Part shown: positions 47,140 through 58,318 of the stretch, piece by piece
Layout: the number at the start of each line of letters is the position of its first letter
Numbering within the stretch: position 1 is the first letter of the stretch
Notes under the pieces: generated by a model
Told to the model about the DNA's origin: nothing
Database searches by the model: none
Seen by the model: the letters and a program-made list of their open reading frames with translations, nothing else
Made by a program: the position numbers and the translations under genes
Assembly: GCA_022497155.1 (NCBI GenBank)
Contig: MU385710.1
Location: 1,302,001 to 1,366,000, forward strand
Direction of reading: 5' to 3'
Length of the DNA: 64,000 nt
From: Whalleya microplaca
Lineage: Eukaryota > Ascomycota > Sordariomycetes > Xylariales > Xylariaceae

Positions 47140-49768
47140 TTAGAAGAGCCTTCTGCGAACAGAGGCCGAACCTCCGCTGTCCGATGTATCGTTTGAGTCG
47201 AGAAAAGAGCGCTTACTTGGCTTTCCGGAACTCGGTGGTGTCTTGGTCGCAGGTTCTTCTTTCTTGATGCCAATGACCGCCTCTTTGCCAGTAGGATTTG
47301 AACCCTGAAACCAGTCTCGAGGAGTTAGCATATCCAAGGACTCAACCCGGTCACCTAGTGCTACGAAGTTGTTAACAATATTCTCAGCTCTACGCACAGT
47401 CACAGGACTTACTAAATATTTTGGCATGATCAATTGCATCAATTTTCCTGGGACTCGTCTCAACGACCATAGGGTCGTCAGAAAGTATTACGAAGCTTTC
47501 GGCATCGGAGCCTTTATGCATGATCGCGAAGTATTTCTCTTTTGGGAGTCCCCGGAATAAGCAGGCTCCTGAGTGAAACTTGGTAATCATCGAACGGCAG
47601 GTACTGCTCGGAGAAGAGCAGCAGAGCATGCTCGTTTCCCGAACTACCCAATTAATCAATGGGTTGCTCATGTATGAATGGGACTGGGGCCAGACAATCC
47701 TTACCTTGTGTGGTGGTCAATAGATTCTTGAAGCTTGAACAGGTTGATTCGCGGTGAACATGGATTTTAACTAGAGTGTCTGGCGTCCACCCGGTGTGGC
47801 TATTCCACCTAACAACAAGCGTATCCAACTTCTCAGACTGGTTCACCGAGAATTGGAGATTCTGCTTGATCTGGGTATATTCGAGAATCATCTGGTCAGT
47901 TAGACTTATTGCGCGTTTTCTGTACCAGTCAAGACGTCGAGGATCCACATGCCAATAGATCTTCGGCACTTGGTAGAGAGCATCAGCAAGAAGTCGTTTG
48001 GCAGTATTAAACACAAGCGTGGGAATTAAGACTTCATGGTCCATTCCCAGTTCAATCCTGGCTCCATCCACTGTCAACCATCTTTCGTGTATTTTGAATG
48101 TTCCTTGCTGCTGTTCATAGAATGAGTCGAGACCTAGGAAGCCAGCTTTAACGAAATGCGTTGTCGTGCCGGCTGTTTGGGGGCATGCCTTGAGACCTGC
48201 TCGAACAAGTCGGTCGACTGCTTTGGCGAAAGATTCTTCTGGGGTGGAAACAGTTTGAGCTGCTAGGAACTGTTTACGCTCTTCTTCCTCGGCCGTTCGA
48301 AATCCCTCGTCTTTGATGATGGACCAATACTTGTTTTCCAATTCAAAAGGCTCGCGGCCCAGACCCTGGATAATTTGGTCGAATCTCGAGTTCTACAAGG
48401 GATCAGTAATGCTCATCTCGAGTTCAATAACATGCCTTACTTCACTTTTTTCTTTCGCAGTATGAAACCATTTGCCCTCGAGACTTTTGAGATATGCCCC
48501 AAGCCGAGTTCGTGTCTCACTCGGAATGAAGTATTCAGCCTGTGAAACATCGGCATACTCTGGATTCTCAGAGTTGAGGAGCTTGTGGAGCTTTTCAATC
48601 AAGGGAGCATGGGTCATAAGCGCTTGGTTCCATATGGAAAGAATAGCCGTTGACTCATCAGCAGCTCCGGCCATCGACTCTCTCTCACGATTCGTAAGCC
48701 CTGTCGCGAAATTGTACCCATATTTTAGCTTCTTCCCCGTGATACTGGCCGATCGTTGGTTCGTAGATTGCTTCAATAATAGGCCCTTTAAGTAAATGTT
48801 TCCGCTAAAGCGAGGATCGGTGATCAAATCGCCCTCCTCAGTTCTCACGATATCTTCGTCCTTGATGTTCTGCAGGAAAATGGCAGCCTTTGTCCATTCT
48901 TTGAACTGCTCTCTAGTGATTTCATCACGTTTTGTGGGATATCCGTTTTCATTTCGGCCCCTCCCATTTCCCCCGATGATGAAATGAACATCTTCGTTTG
49001 GTATAGGCACAACGGGAAGCAATCCATTGCCGCCTTCCACCTTTGCTTGATTCTGTGCTTTTGTGATTGCAGCAGGTGTCATTCTAGTGATGGATGCAAC
49101 AAGTCTACATTGGTTAGAGAAATTAAAGACCCAAGAGAAGCCTCCGGAGCGACAGCGGATAGCATGGTTCTGGGGCCCTCGCATGAAGACGAGAAGGGAG
49201 ACTTTGAGACCCTCACCATGGGCTCCTGCTTGAGTCTTGTCATTTTGCTTGCTTGTCCCACCCATATCAAGATGGCAGGGCTGCAATGTAGCTTGTCGAT
49301 TCGTGATGTCGATAGTGCCTGCCCCATTTTGTCTAGACCATCGAATGTAGCCGAAACACTCTTGCGGTCCCTCTGACTTTCGCGACGAAGAAGCTGAACT
49401 CACAGCCTTATAAACAATTTCATTGTCATTTTCTTCATGAACAACTTGGAAGTCGCTCTCGCAAATCTTGAAAGATTTAATGATTGCATCTCTCCTGGCC
49501 AACAGTAAGCGAAGTCAAGGACAGCCAAATATCTAAAAATTTGATGAGCTCACCAGTTTTGCACAAGCTCGCGAAGAGCTTCTATAGGCCCCCACTGAGC
49601 AGCATAATTGGAGACCATGGCAGTCTTCAAGACCATTCGTTGATTAATGGATTCTAGAGTGACTGTTTTCTCCATATCAGAGGACTCATCATCACTCGAA
49701 ATGTTTGCCGTCCCAGCGTCAGCTGGCTGTTTTCCTTGGCTATTTCTGCCAACACAAGTAGGAGCCAT
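47140..49768 (-). CDS. HSP90-like (GHKL) ATPase family protein, copy A (intact)
   Basis: Five exons: 49768-49554, 49494-48441, 48392-47705, 47643-47455 and 47411-47140 (introns 59, 48, 61, 43 nt), giving 805 residues. The N-terminal half shows GHKL ATP-binding motifs. Motif I is EALRELVQNWRDA with Glu67, Asn71 and Asp74 in the Hsp90-like E-x3-N-x2-D arrangement. A degenerate motif II is HLDMGGTSK (Asp148-x-Gly150-Gly151). The lid motif is AGAHGEGLK (161-169). The C-terminal half (about 420-700) is conserved with copy B but unknown to me. The tail is Ser/Lys-rich and ends VRRRLF, possibly nuclear. The fourth intron has a weak donor (GTCCCA); it is the only phase-compatible solution I found, and it brings the downstream segment into register with copy B. 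The cellular role is unknown; MORC or sacsin-type chaperone/chromatin functions are only analogies. Confidence 0.8.
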
Positions 49769-50481
49769 GATGAGATTCACGCATATGGGAAGGAGATGGG
49801 GATCTCGAGCAGTCGATAAAGAGGATAGATCTGGATCGAGGATGATCAAATAGATGGTGAAGGAAGCTGTCTGAGGGGGTTGAAATCGGAATGGAGGAAG
49901 TAGGATCAACTTGTAACCAGGCCCTGCAGAGCAATAACAGGAAGAAGGAGACAGGTGTATTGATTCGTCATGAAGGCCAAGGCTTAAGGGTTAGTCCTCG
50001 AGGTTGAGTGTCCAGAAAATTTATGGTAAAGATGATCATTCATTAGAGCGCTTAGAATTTTGGAAACCATTGAAGGCAGGATGTGGCTTCTGTTAAAATA
50101 GCCAACTACGTTCAATCAGATACGTATCGCATTACTTTCACGAATTGCTCTCATGTAGGTCGTTGGAACATTGCAACCCCCCAGGTATCTCCTCCAGAGA
50201 CTAAACTATACCTACGCCCCTACCTCACATATTCTAGATATTCGTAACCTATTAACCTTAGCTTTCCTTGTTCGCAAAGGCCTCATCCTTAAAGTAGCTA
50301 GGTTCACCGAGTAGCAATAGCAAACTTGTTTGGTCGACACCTTGATCCATGAGACATTACATGATATCTATCATACGCCTCGGACCCCCTAATCTGCTAA
50401 TCCGTTTCCACCTTGTAAATTTCATTAACTGTTACCGAGTCAACCCAAAGGCCATCTCGATCTAGTACTAGGTAACATTGG
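49769..50481. promoter_or_regulatory. Spacer between the tandem GHKL genes (promoter of copy A, 3' end of copy B)
   Basis: The 713 bp separates the stop of copy B from the start of copy A in the same orientation, so the genes are not overlapping and copy A probably has its own promoter. The sequence directly upstream of copy A is pyrimidine-rich in the minus sense. Confidence 0.5.
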
Positions 50482-53413
50482 CTAAGTTTCATCATCTTCT
50501 ACGTATGCTGCATAGCGCGGTCGTTTACGGCTCGGTTTAGATGTCTGTGGCTTACCCCGAGAATCATCAACAGGCACCCCAATGACTGTCTCTGTCTCCT
50601 TGCCCTTCGAATCAAGTCCATTATACCAATGTCTCTGTTTGACGATGTCTACTGCATTTAAGCGTGCCCCAAGTCCTATATATGTTTGTTAGTTCGAGCC
50701 CTACATATCACCGTAGGGAGTGAGTCTTACTATAGACATCATCGCCCATTACAATGTGGTTGCCTGTCGTACGGTTGTGAGCTTTCGGGGTCGGTTGGGC
50801 ATGTGCCTCTTTGCGCAGCACTTTGCAGGTATTTTGCGATCGGATGATGAACGACGTGGGATCAGAAATGACATACTGCAGCATATAAAGTCAGCATTAT
50901 CATGTCTTAGGCGGATTGACTAATGGTTTGGAATTTTTGCATCCCAATAGGGTAGTTCTTGCTCCTGAAACAGGGCGGACGTGCTGTGAGTTCACTCGGG
51001 ACGCTACTCACCGCCATGGCAAAGTATTGTTCACCCTCTGAAAGTCCAAGGAATTCAGCTCTTCCAGCTCCAAATCTAACGATCATAGAACGGCAGTTCA
51101 CTCTGGCGTTTTTCCGGGAACCATCAATCTCCATTCTATCGTCGCCATTATGTGCACTGAGGCATGGTGTTGTGATTTCAATGGCTACACGAAAGAGTCA
51201 GCAAACGGTAATACTACATAAGTCAACATCTTACCATCTTTGGCCACTGCGAAAGATTTCGTGTATTGGCAATTGGCACTATGTATCTGGATGCTGGGTT
51301 CTGTATCGTATGGCCATCCCGCATCATATAACCAAGTAACCCAAATTCCCAAAGGGCTTGGCGTCAGTTCGAAATGGTCCTCCATCCTCATATAATCAAG
51401 AAGCCGTTCCTGAGCGCGCATCTTCTCGTGGCGTTTCCGCTCCTCGGGTAAGCAATCGTCGTCGCCATCGAACCTCTTTGCTTGAATTTGGTCCACAGTA
51501 TCTGTCAGAAGATGCTTAGCCGTATGAAATATAGCATCGGAAATCTTCAGATCAGCATTGATTCCGAGCTCCTTGCTCGCGCTTTCTTTTGCCAGCCATC
51601 TCTTGTGGACTCGTAAACACTGTTGCGTCTCAGAGTATATAGAAAGCAAACCAAGGTCACCGGCGTCCATATACCCCACATATGTATTTATGGTCTGTGG
51701 AATGGCTCTAAGGCTGGCTTTGAGTAGTCGATCAACTTCAGTGGCAAATTGTGTCTGTGGGACGGGAACCTCTTTAGCTGCTAGCAGCCGTTTATATTCC
51801 TCCTGTTCAGCTGACCAGACGAAGTTCCACCGTTGCAGGATAGAATAGTACGAAGGTCTCAAGCCAACGCCTACTCGCCCCAGCCCTCGAATTGTTTTAT
51901 CTAGCCGTGGATTCTGGAAGATGTTAGTTCATGCCGGTGAAATGTAATGCAGCACCAATACCTTGGACTTCTCCTTTTCTGAGTAATACCATATGTTCTG
52001 AAAGGGCTCGGAGAAAAGCTACGTCTTCAACCATCTGGCAGTCTCTTCCTTGAGGTAAATCAAAGCCCACGTTGCCTCTGCATACTCTGGTTGAGAAGAA
52101 TTAAGTATGCCACTCAACTCACTTCTCAGTACCGGCCGGTATTGAGTAACAACACAATTCCAAATGTTGAGGATGGCTTCAGATTCATCGTTCGCTGTTG
52201 CCACGCTTCGCCGATCTCGATCAGTTTCTCCGTTGGCGAAATTGTAACCGTATTTCAGCGGCTCCCCTGTGATGCTGGCAGATGATGACGGTGTAGACTC
52301 TTTGAGAAGGAGACCTTTCAAATATAACTTCCCCCGAAGTCGTTTATGCAATATTAGGTCTCCACATGGCGTTGTTATGATGCTTTCGTCGTCGAGGTCA
52401 TCGAAAAACAAGGCCGCCTTGGTCGAGGCTCACCTTTCCACGTGAAGTTTTGTTTCCACTTGAGTCGTTACCTGGTCCAGCTCTGCCAATGATAAACTTC
52501 ACATCCTCTTGCGGTGATGCTACAAATGGAATCAACCCCATTCGGAGAGATTTCTTGGAGTCCTCCCGTACTTGGTCTATCATCTTAGGTGTCATTCGTA
52601 TCAGACGGGTGCAGAAGTCGCCATTGTTATTGAAATCAAATTTCCATTTAAAGCCTCCGCTATGGCAGACCACTGAGTGATTCAGCCCCGGCATCATGAC
52701 AAGAATGGCAAGCTTGAAACCTTCGCCATGGGATCCGGCTTGGTCTTTGCTGTGTCGCTTGCTAGTACCTCCTAGTTTGAGATGCCAGGGCTACTCCGTG
52801 TTAATCCGTTAGTTCTTTGCGTATCTGTCAGGTTGTTGAGGGCTACAGAAAACATGAAGATCTCGACTCATAATTTAGGACAACAACAAAATTTGGAACT
52901 AACCTGGAGAGTGGCTCGTCGATTGACAATTTCTACCTCACCCATCCCCCTTGTGCCCTGAAAGCGAATATAACCCAGCCACTCTTCTCGCCCATTCGCT
53001 TGGGAATCTGGGTCTAGAACTCTATAGATAACATCTATCAAGCGATGTTGAGAATTATCCTGACGTTTCACCAAGCCACGAAACTTTCGCTCTTCTAGGT
53101 CGTATGAGTCGATGATTGCATCTCTCCTAAGGTACCGTTAGCAGAAACTACAATACCGGAAGTATTTGTGTTAGTGGAATTACCAATTCTGGACAAGTTC
53201 TCGAAAGGCCTCCCAGGCTAGAAGCCTTGTGTAGTGCGAGTGCATCGGGAAGTGAATTGTTTTGGATTTACCCTGTATATCTGACAGATACTTTGGCCCC
53301 TGGCCACTCTTCCAGTTTGCCCCAGCTAGGGAGTCGTCGTCGTCGCTTGAGTGGGAAATGCCATAATCATCATTGGATGGCTCCTGTTTAAAGGATCGCG
53401 ATCCCGATGCCAT
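50482..53413 (-). pseudogene. HSP90-like (GHKL) ATPase family protein, copy B, with one in-frame TAG
   Basis: Eight exons: 53413-53184, 53126-52904, 52790-52472, 52428-51962, 51913-51235, 51184-51012, 50875-50731 and 50675-50482. They sum to 810 codons, in register with copy A along the whole length (WEAFRELVQNWRDAI, HLKLGGTSK, AGSHGEGFK, then LYLKGLLLKEST, YGYNFANGETDRDRRSVATA and so on). A single TAG (52019-52021, codon 394) interrupts the frame between RWLKT and LFSEPFQN. Three introns match copy A (after NW, after EKSK, after AKDG); others are unique. The Asp of motif II is Lys here. The 43-nt third intron (52471-52429) replaces a segment of about 12 residues present in copy A. It could be a recent pseudogene, a truncated 393-residue ATPase-only protein, or an alternatively spliced gene: a 114-nt GT-AG segment ending at that TAG would keep the frame. 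Confidence 0.72.
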
Positions 53414-55050
53414 CGTGTCCAAGGACTTTGGAATATCATACGCGGTTCAATAGGTTGATGATAGTGTAGCTCGAGGAAAGTCCAACTGCTTCCGTTTTCG
53501 CCACGATGGTATGTCTCTGTAGGTGTAGGTGAAGTGAAGCTGAGTATGATACGTGCAGTGATGGACAATACTCTCGACTTGAAGAAGGGGAAAAAAGACA
53601 CCCAGGAGTCTCAGCGAGTAACGATACCTAAGAAGGTTGAGGTAGGAACTAATGTGATGAGGAAGGAATCTACAGTACAGTTCAATATCGCTGTACAAGG
53701 ATCCCTGTATCTATCATTCACTAGATTGAAATGACCGGCTACGAAGCGAGGTGATATGACATGAATATGAGTCCCGGAGGATAACGAGTAAGGCTGGAAG
53801 GACTGAGATGTTGATACAAATCCGCAGCCAGTGGCATGTACCTCCTGCCTCGTCACTTTTGATAGACTCAATTGAACAAATCCAAAGGATCATGAAGACA
53901 CTGACTAGGAGTTAGACTGCTAACGTCATAGGTCATTGAAGCCGTTTGATTCTCATCAGGCTATCTAAGCGAGCACATACTCTTTGAAACTTGCATCCTT
54001 AACTTTAAGCAATAATACAAGAAGGCTTAGATTTGGCTGTTATCCCAACTCTTTCTCAAAATCATGGAATATAGTCACTGGCCTAGATAATGATTCCTGT
54101 AACAGTGTTATTGGCACTGACAGGGGAAAGAGTAACCAACAGTTTCATGACTACCGATATGCATAACCAACATCAACATTCTCACATTTGATATCACATT
54201 ATTTCATAGCAGCCAAGTTCATTGCTGCATTAACTGAGTTAGCTCACAACTAAGAAGGGCGCGATCGTACACGCACCCATGGATACTTTCTCGACCTATC
54301 ATAATGCAGGAGCATGTCGTCGCATTAACTACTTATCTACACTATAAGCATGCATATACAACGTGCACGCGCATCCAGAATATCCCCTTAGGAGAGTTAG
54401 ATCGATCCTCGGTTATATCGAAGATATAGTGGTGATAGTTGCCTAGAAGTCATAGCCAGAGGCTTTGACAACCGAGGTTAGGTAGGAACCGTCCCGTACC
54501 GAAAGCTAATGCATGTGTAGAATAGGAGACTTGAGCCATATTGAGACCACATTCTGTCGTAAAGAGGACTGTAGACCGTTGGTTTGAAAGTTATGTTGTC
54601 GTGGCAAAGATATAAGCATACAATTTCATATTTCGTAAAGTTCAACGCCGATAGCATCTTAAGACTCAGCTAAGTGTCGAATAAGTAGGAATAGTAAAGC
54701 AATCATAATACAATGTATTGAAAGACAATAACTATGACAAGCTAGTATCTCGGATATACTCGTCCTGGATATACCTAAAAGAAGACGCAAGATCTATTGT
54801 TGTAGTGTGGAAGTAACGAAGCCACATGCGAGCTACTAAGAATGAGATAGGTTCAATTCCGAATAACGGCAGAGTATTCTGGGGTAATTATTGTGCCTCT
54901 ACTTTCATTCGTTTCTTGGTTAATTTTTATTTTTTGGTTTCGTTTATATAATTGAGTTACATGGTGTCGGTATTTACGCCTCCTCTGTCACTGCGTATAT
55001 ATGTCCTTCAAAGTACTTTCATATTGTACGAAGCCGTAATTATACTTAAG

Positions 55051-55080
55051 GATACTGTAGCTAAAGATACTGTAGCTAAA
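55051..55080. repeat. Perfect 15-bp tandem duplication GATACTGTAGCTAAA x2
   Basis: Two adjacent identical 15-mers lie in AT-rich spacer. About 170 bp downstream the string ATACTGTATACTGTATAC repeats part of the unit. Confidence 0.85.
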
Positions 55081-55766
55081 TACGACGTTGGCATACATTA
55101 GCACCCTATCCGGGATTATCTAGCGTGCCTACATGTAGTTCAAGCTTAGAGGTCTTGTCAAGTTACAACATAATAACGGTCGTTCTAGCCATAATAGAAG
55201 GGATAGACTCATCCAAACGGAAGACTATACCTAAGTAACAGCCTAGAACAGATACTGTATACTGTATACGATCGATTCACTTCGGCAGCTCATCTAGCCT
55301 CAACGGGAATAGCAAGAGAAAGGCAAGAAAGCAAAGCCACTTGGCCAGGTAAGCAGCCACGAACTCAACAACCCACGCAACGACGTAGGGATTACGTACC
55401 TCTTACATACCTAGGTACCTTACCTTACCCTCTTACGACCTTAGTAACTTACTGCGTACTCACCAGCCCCAGCCCCAGCCCAAGCCCCAGGCAGCAACAA
55501 CCTTAGGTACCTTCGGCGACCTCGGCGTGGCGCACGGCGAGCCGGCACCAGACCTATCGCCCGTATGCATTGCGCGGCGTCCGCGGCAGGGCGGGCTTTT
55601 GGCCGTCGAGCGCCTCTCCCCTCTCCCCCCCCTCGGGGGCGTTCGCTCGTATCGTGCGTAAAAGTACGCAATGCGAACTCGCGTCCGCCGCTGGCGTTAG
55701 CTAGCGCCGCGTGGGTAACCCTTTTTCCATCCCATACATCATATGATGTATGATGAATCAGTCGAC

Positions 55767-55812
55767 TGCAATGCAGTGCAGTCAGTGCAGTGCAGTGCAG
55801 TACAGTACAGTC
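55767..55812. repeat. (GCAGT)n-type pentanucleotide repeat
   Basis: About nine imperfect GCAGT/ACAGT units follow a short palindromic ATACATCATATGATGTAT string (about 55734-55751). They sit just beside the CpG-dense patch. Confidence 0.75.
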
Positions 55813-57234
55813 GGACGGCTCGCTCGGAGTACCGTACGTACCTAGCGTACCGGTACGTATGTACATCCGCATAAGAGAGAGTGAGAAAAAAACGTTTCCC
55901 AGTCTTCGCGTCATTTACCTGAGCCGAAACCTTCCGTCATGGGAGGAAAGGGCCCTGATGAGAGAATGAGAGAGAGAAAGAGAGGGTTGTTCCGTAATTG
56001 CCCCGATCCGAAAGACGCCGAAACAAGGTTTCCAATACCAAAAGATTCGATGGTGTGGCTGGTAGAACAAAGAAAGAAACACAGAAAGAAACATGTCGGA
56101 TTTCTGGATCGTGGAGACCCCACGTGGGGCGGACCTCGTGCATGTCGATTGTCTCAGGGGGAGGCCCCTCCAGCTTGCCCCCTTTTGTCCTTACCTCCTT
56201 ACCTAAGGTCCCTACATATTGCACCCGTACCAAGTTCTGCAATTGGGTCTAGGCTGGCAATAGGGTCTGAGGGTTTGTTGCGGTGAGCCGGTGAGTTGCA
56301 TTCTTCTTCTCCAAGTTCTCCTGCCAAGCCGTCTTCTCCTGAGAAGGTTTTCGGTTGACATAAACGATTCCACAGTTTGGGGCTATGGGAACAAAAAAAC
56401 AGCAGTACATGAATTATGTATGATCAAATAAAGCAGGTTGTAATTGTGCAATTATTCGTGTTGTGCCCACAAAACACAAAACAATCTGAACTGATTGATC
56501 CATACCCCCTTCATCAATCGTACACGCAAGCTCCATTAAACTCAAAACAGGTTGATAACCTGGACCTGGAAAATGCCACCGAACAATGCAAAATGGAACT
56601 CTAACTAAGAGTGTAGATTAGATAATATCCTATCAAGTACGCCAAACTATCGCTTTTTATGCAAAACCCCCCTCCTACTCTATATGCAAAAGTAGGTTTC
56701 TGGTATTGAGTGATTACTGTAAATAAAATAAAAACCCCCGAGGTAGACCCTACGCCGTAGGGACCCACAAGGCCGGCACCTCCGGCTTCCCAGGTTGTTG
56801 GAGACAGCTCGGAGTTTCGGCCGCAGGCTCTCTACGGCCCCTCGATTCCTCATTCCTTGGGCTCATCGAACCATTTTTGGTGGTGCAAATTCCAGACCAA
56901 CTGGCAGATCTGCACCACGATTTCAAACGCGTTTTAGCGGGTTGCCTCAATTATAGAAATGAGTTGCGATCCAAGACCACTAGTCGGCTAGTGGGATTTC
57001 GTGCAACAAGGTGTAAATGTGATGATGGGATCGTGGGGAACAATTATCGTTACCGCACCCCGCACCCCTCATGCAACGGTGTCTCATCAAGACTCCGAAA
57101 ACAGGTTCTTCTCCGTGCCATGCAGCCCATGTTGGTCTTAGCTGAACGTGATCCGAATTGGTCAATGCGGGAAAAAATATCCGAATCTCACATAAGCGTT
57201 GTAAGGGTCTAGAAGCGACTGCCAATGGCACCAC

Positions 57235-58318
57235 TCAGCGGCCAATCGGTGTCACTAACTCGATGCTCTTGGGTCTCGCATAGGCGCTTGGGTGCCTGGA
57301 CGGTAATGGTCTGTCCAAAGTCGTTGCACCGCCGGTGTTATATCCGTATCCCGAAGTGATATATCCATTATCGTAGGTTGAAGAGTAGAAGTTTGATGAC
57401 TTCGTATACGATGTGCTAGGACTGGTTGCAGCACTCCGGGTAAAGGGCCATATCGCATTACTCGAGGTCGGCGAAGGCGGACTCGGCGGTCGTATGCTCA
57501 AGGACCGCAGAGCTGAAATGGCATTTGTATACTGAACGCTCGTGGGAGTGGTGGGAGGCGACCAGTAAGTCGAATGTGGACGAGACGGTGAGGCGCGCGG
57601 GATGATGTCTCGGGGTTCGTTGTTTCCAACCGAGTAAAACGGGTAGGTCCCTCCAACGCTGTCATTTCCCTTCGCTGGTGTGTGTGATGATGATGATGCT
57701 CTTGCGCTTGTACTCTGGTCATGCTTGCGACACCTGACTTGAGCGTTAGCGATAGCCATCTCTGATTGGTTAGGATATAGAGTGGCTTACGCCTCTGAGC
57801 AATATACCATTCTCTCGTCTTGTGGTGTGAACTGCTTTTCGCAAGTCATGCTGAAAATACGTGGTCAGTTCGGTATAATGCAGGAACATCGGTAATCTCA
57901 TGAAGATAAGAGACAGTTACACAAGACAGCTTGATCACCCGCATATGCTGAGCAAGTGGTGACGCAGCCCATGCAACTACGTAGGTCACCAACATATGTA
58001 TGTATGATGAGATTTCAGTAGTAGAAACAGGAAATGCACTGCTCTGGTGTCGATTGAATTGAAAACCTGGAAAGTTGACACGTACCAGAATTGCGGAAAG
58101 CTCTCGCGCTCATCCTCACCCCAACGCTCCTCTTCCCATTCTCTCTCACGATCCCGGGGGTTCTTCCCCAGCTTCTGCAAGGTCTGAGGAGTTGATCTCC
58201 GTGATAACGTTTGGGGCCGTCTCGGTCTCGAGAGTTCTGAGGTTGTGACAGCCTTGCGGACGTCAGTCATGGATGTATTCGTCGAGCCATGGCCGGATTT
58301 ACGTCGACTGTGGTGCAT
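57235..58318 (-). CDS. Ecl1-type life-span regulatory factor (zinc-binding CxxC protein)
   Basis: Fission-yeast Ecl1 relatives extend chronological life span and respond to nutrient limitation. Three exons: 58318-58086, 57850-57791 and 57733-57235 (introns 235 and 57 nt), giving 263 residues. The family core is rebuilt across both splices: ESFPQFCMTCEKQFTPQDER and then MVYCSEACRKHD, with Cys pairs C-M-T-C and C-S-E-A-C as probable zinc ligands (about 78-101). The middle exon is only 60 nt and holds half of this motif. The N-terminus is basic (MHHSRRKSGHG) and the C-terminal 160 residues are Ser/Thr/Pro/Tyr-rich. The frame stays open upstream of 58318 for about 29 codons but has no ATG, and I treat it as leader. 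Confidence 0.85.

Larger units (their letters stand above)
53414..57234. other. 3.8 kb spacer upstream of GHKL copy B
   Basis: The first 300-400 bp should be the promoter and leader of copy B. The remainder is AT-rich (54-55.3 kb), then a GC-rich, CpG-dense patch at 55480-55720 with overlapping frames on both strands but no family motif, then more spacer. Two small tandem repeats are listed separately. No gene is recognised. Confidence 0.4.

Noticed and set aside
50482..53413. RIP (repeat-induced point mutation) as the cause of the TAG in GHKL copy B
   Set aside because: A CAG-to-TAG change fits the RIP direction, but the two copies look far too diverged to be RIP substrates and copy B otherwise lacks dense C-to-T decay or further stops.
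55441..55914. 157-codon minus frame in the CpG-dense patch
   Set aside because: It is compositionally driven: Arg/Ala/Gly-rich in the GC-rich part and translated GCAGT repeat in the other; competing frames are open on both strands.
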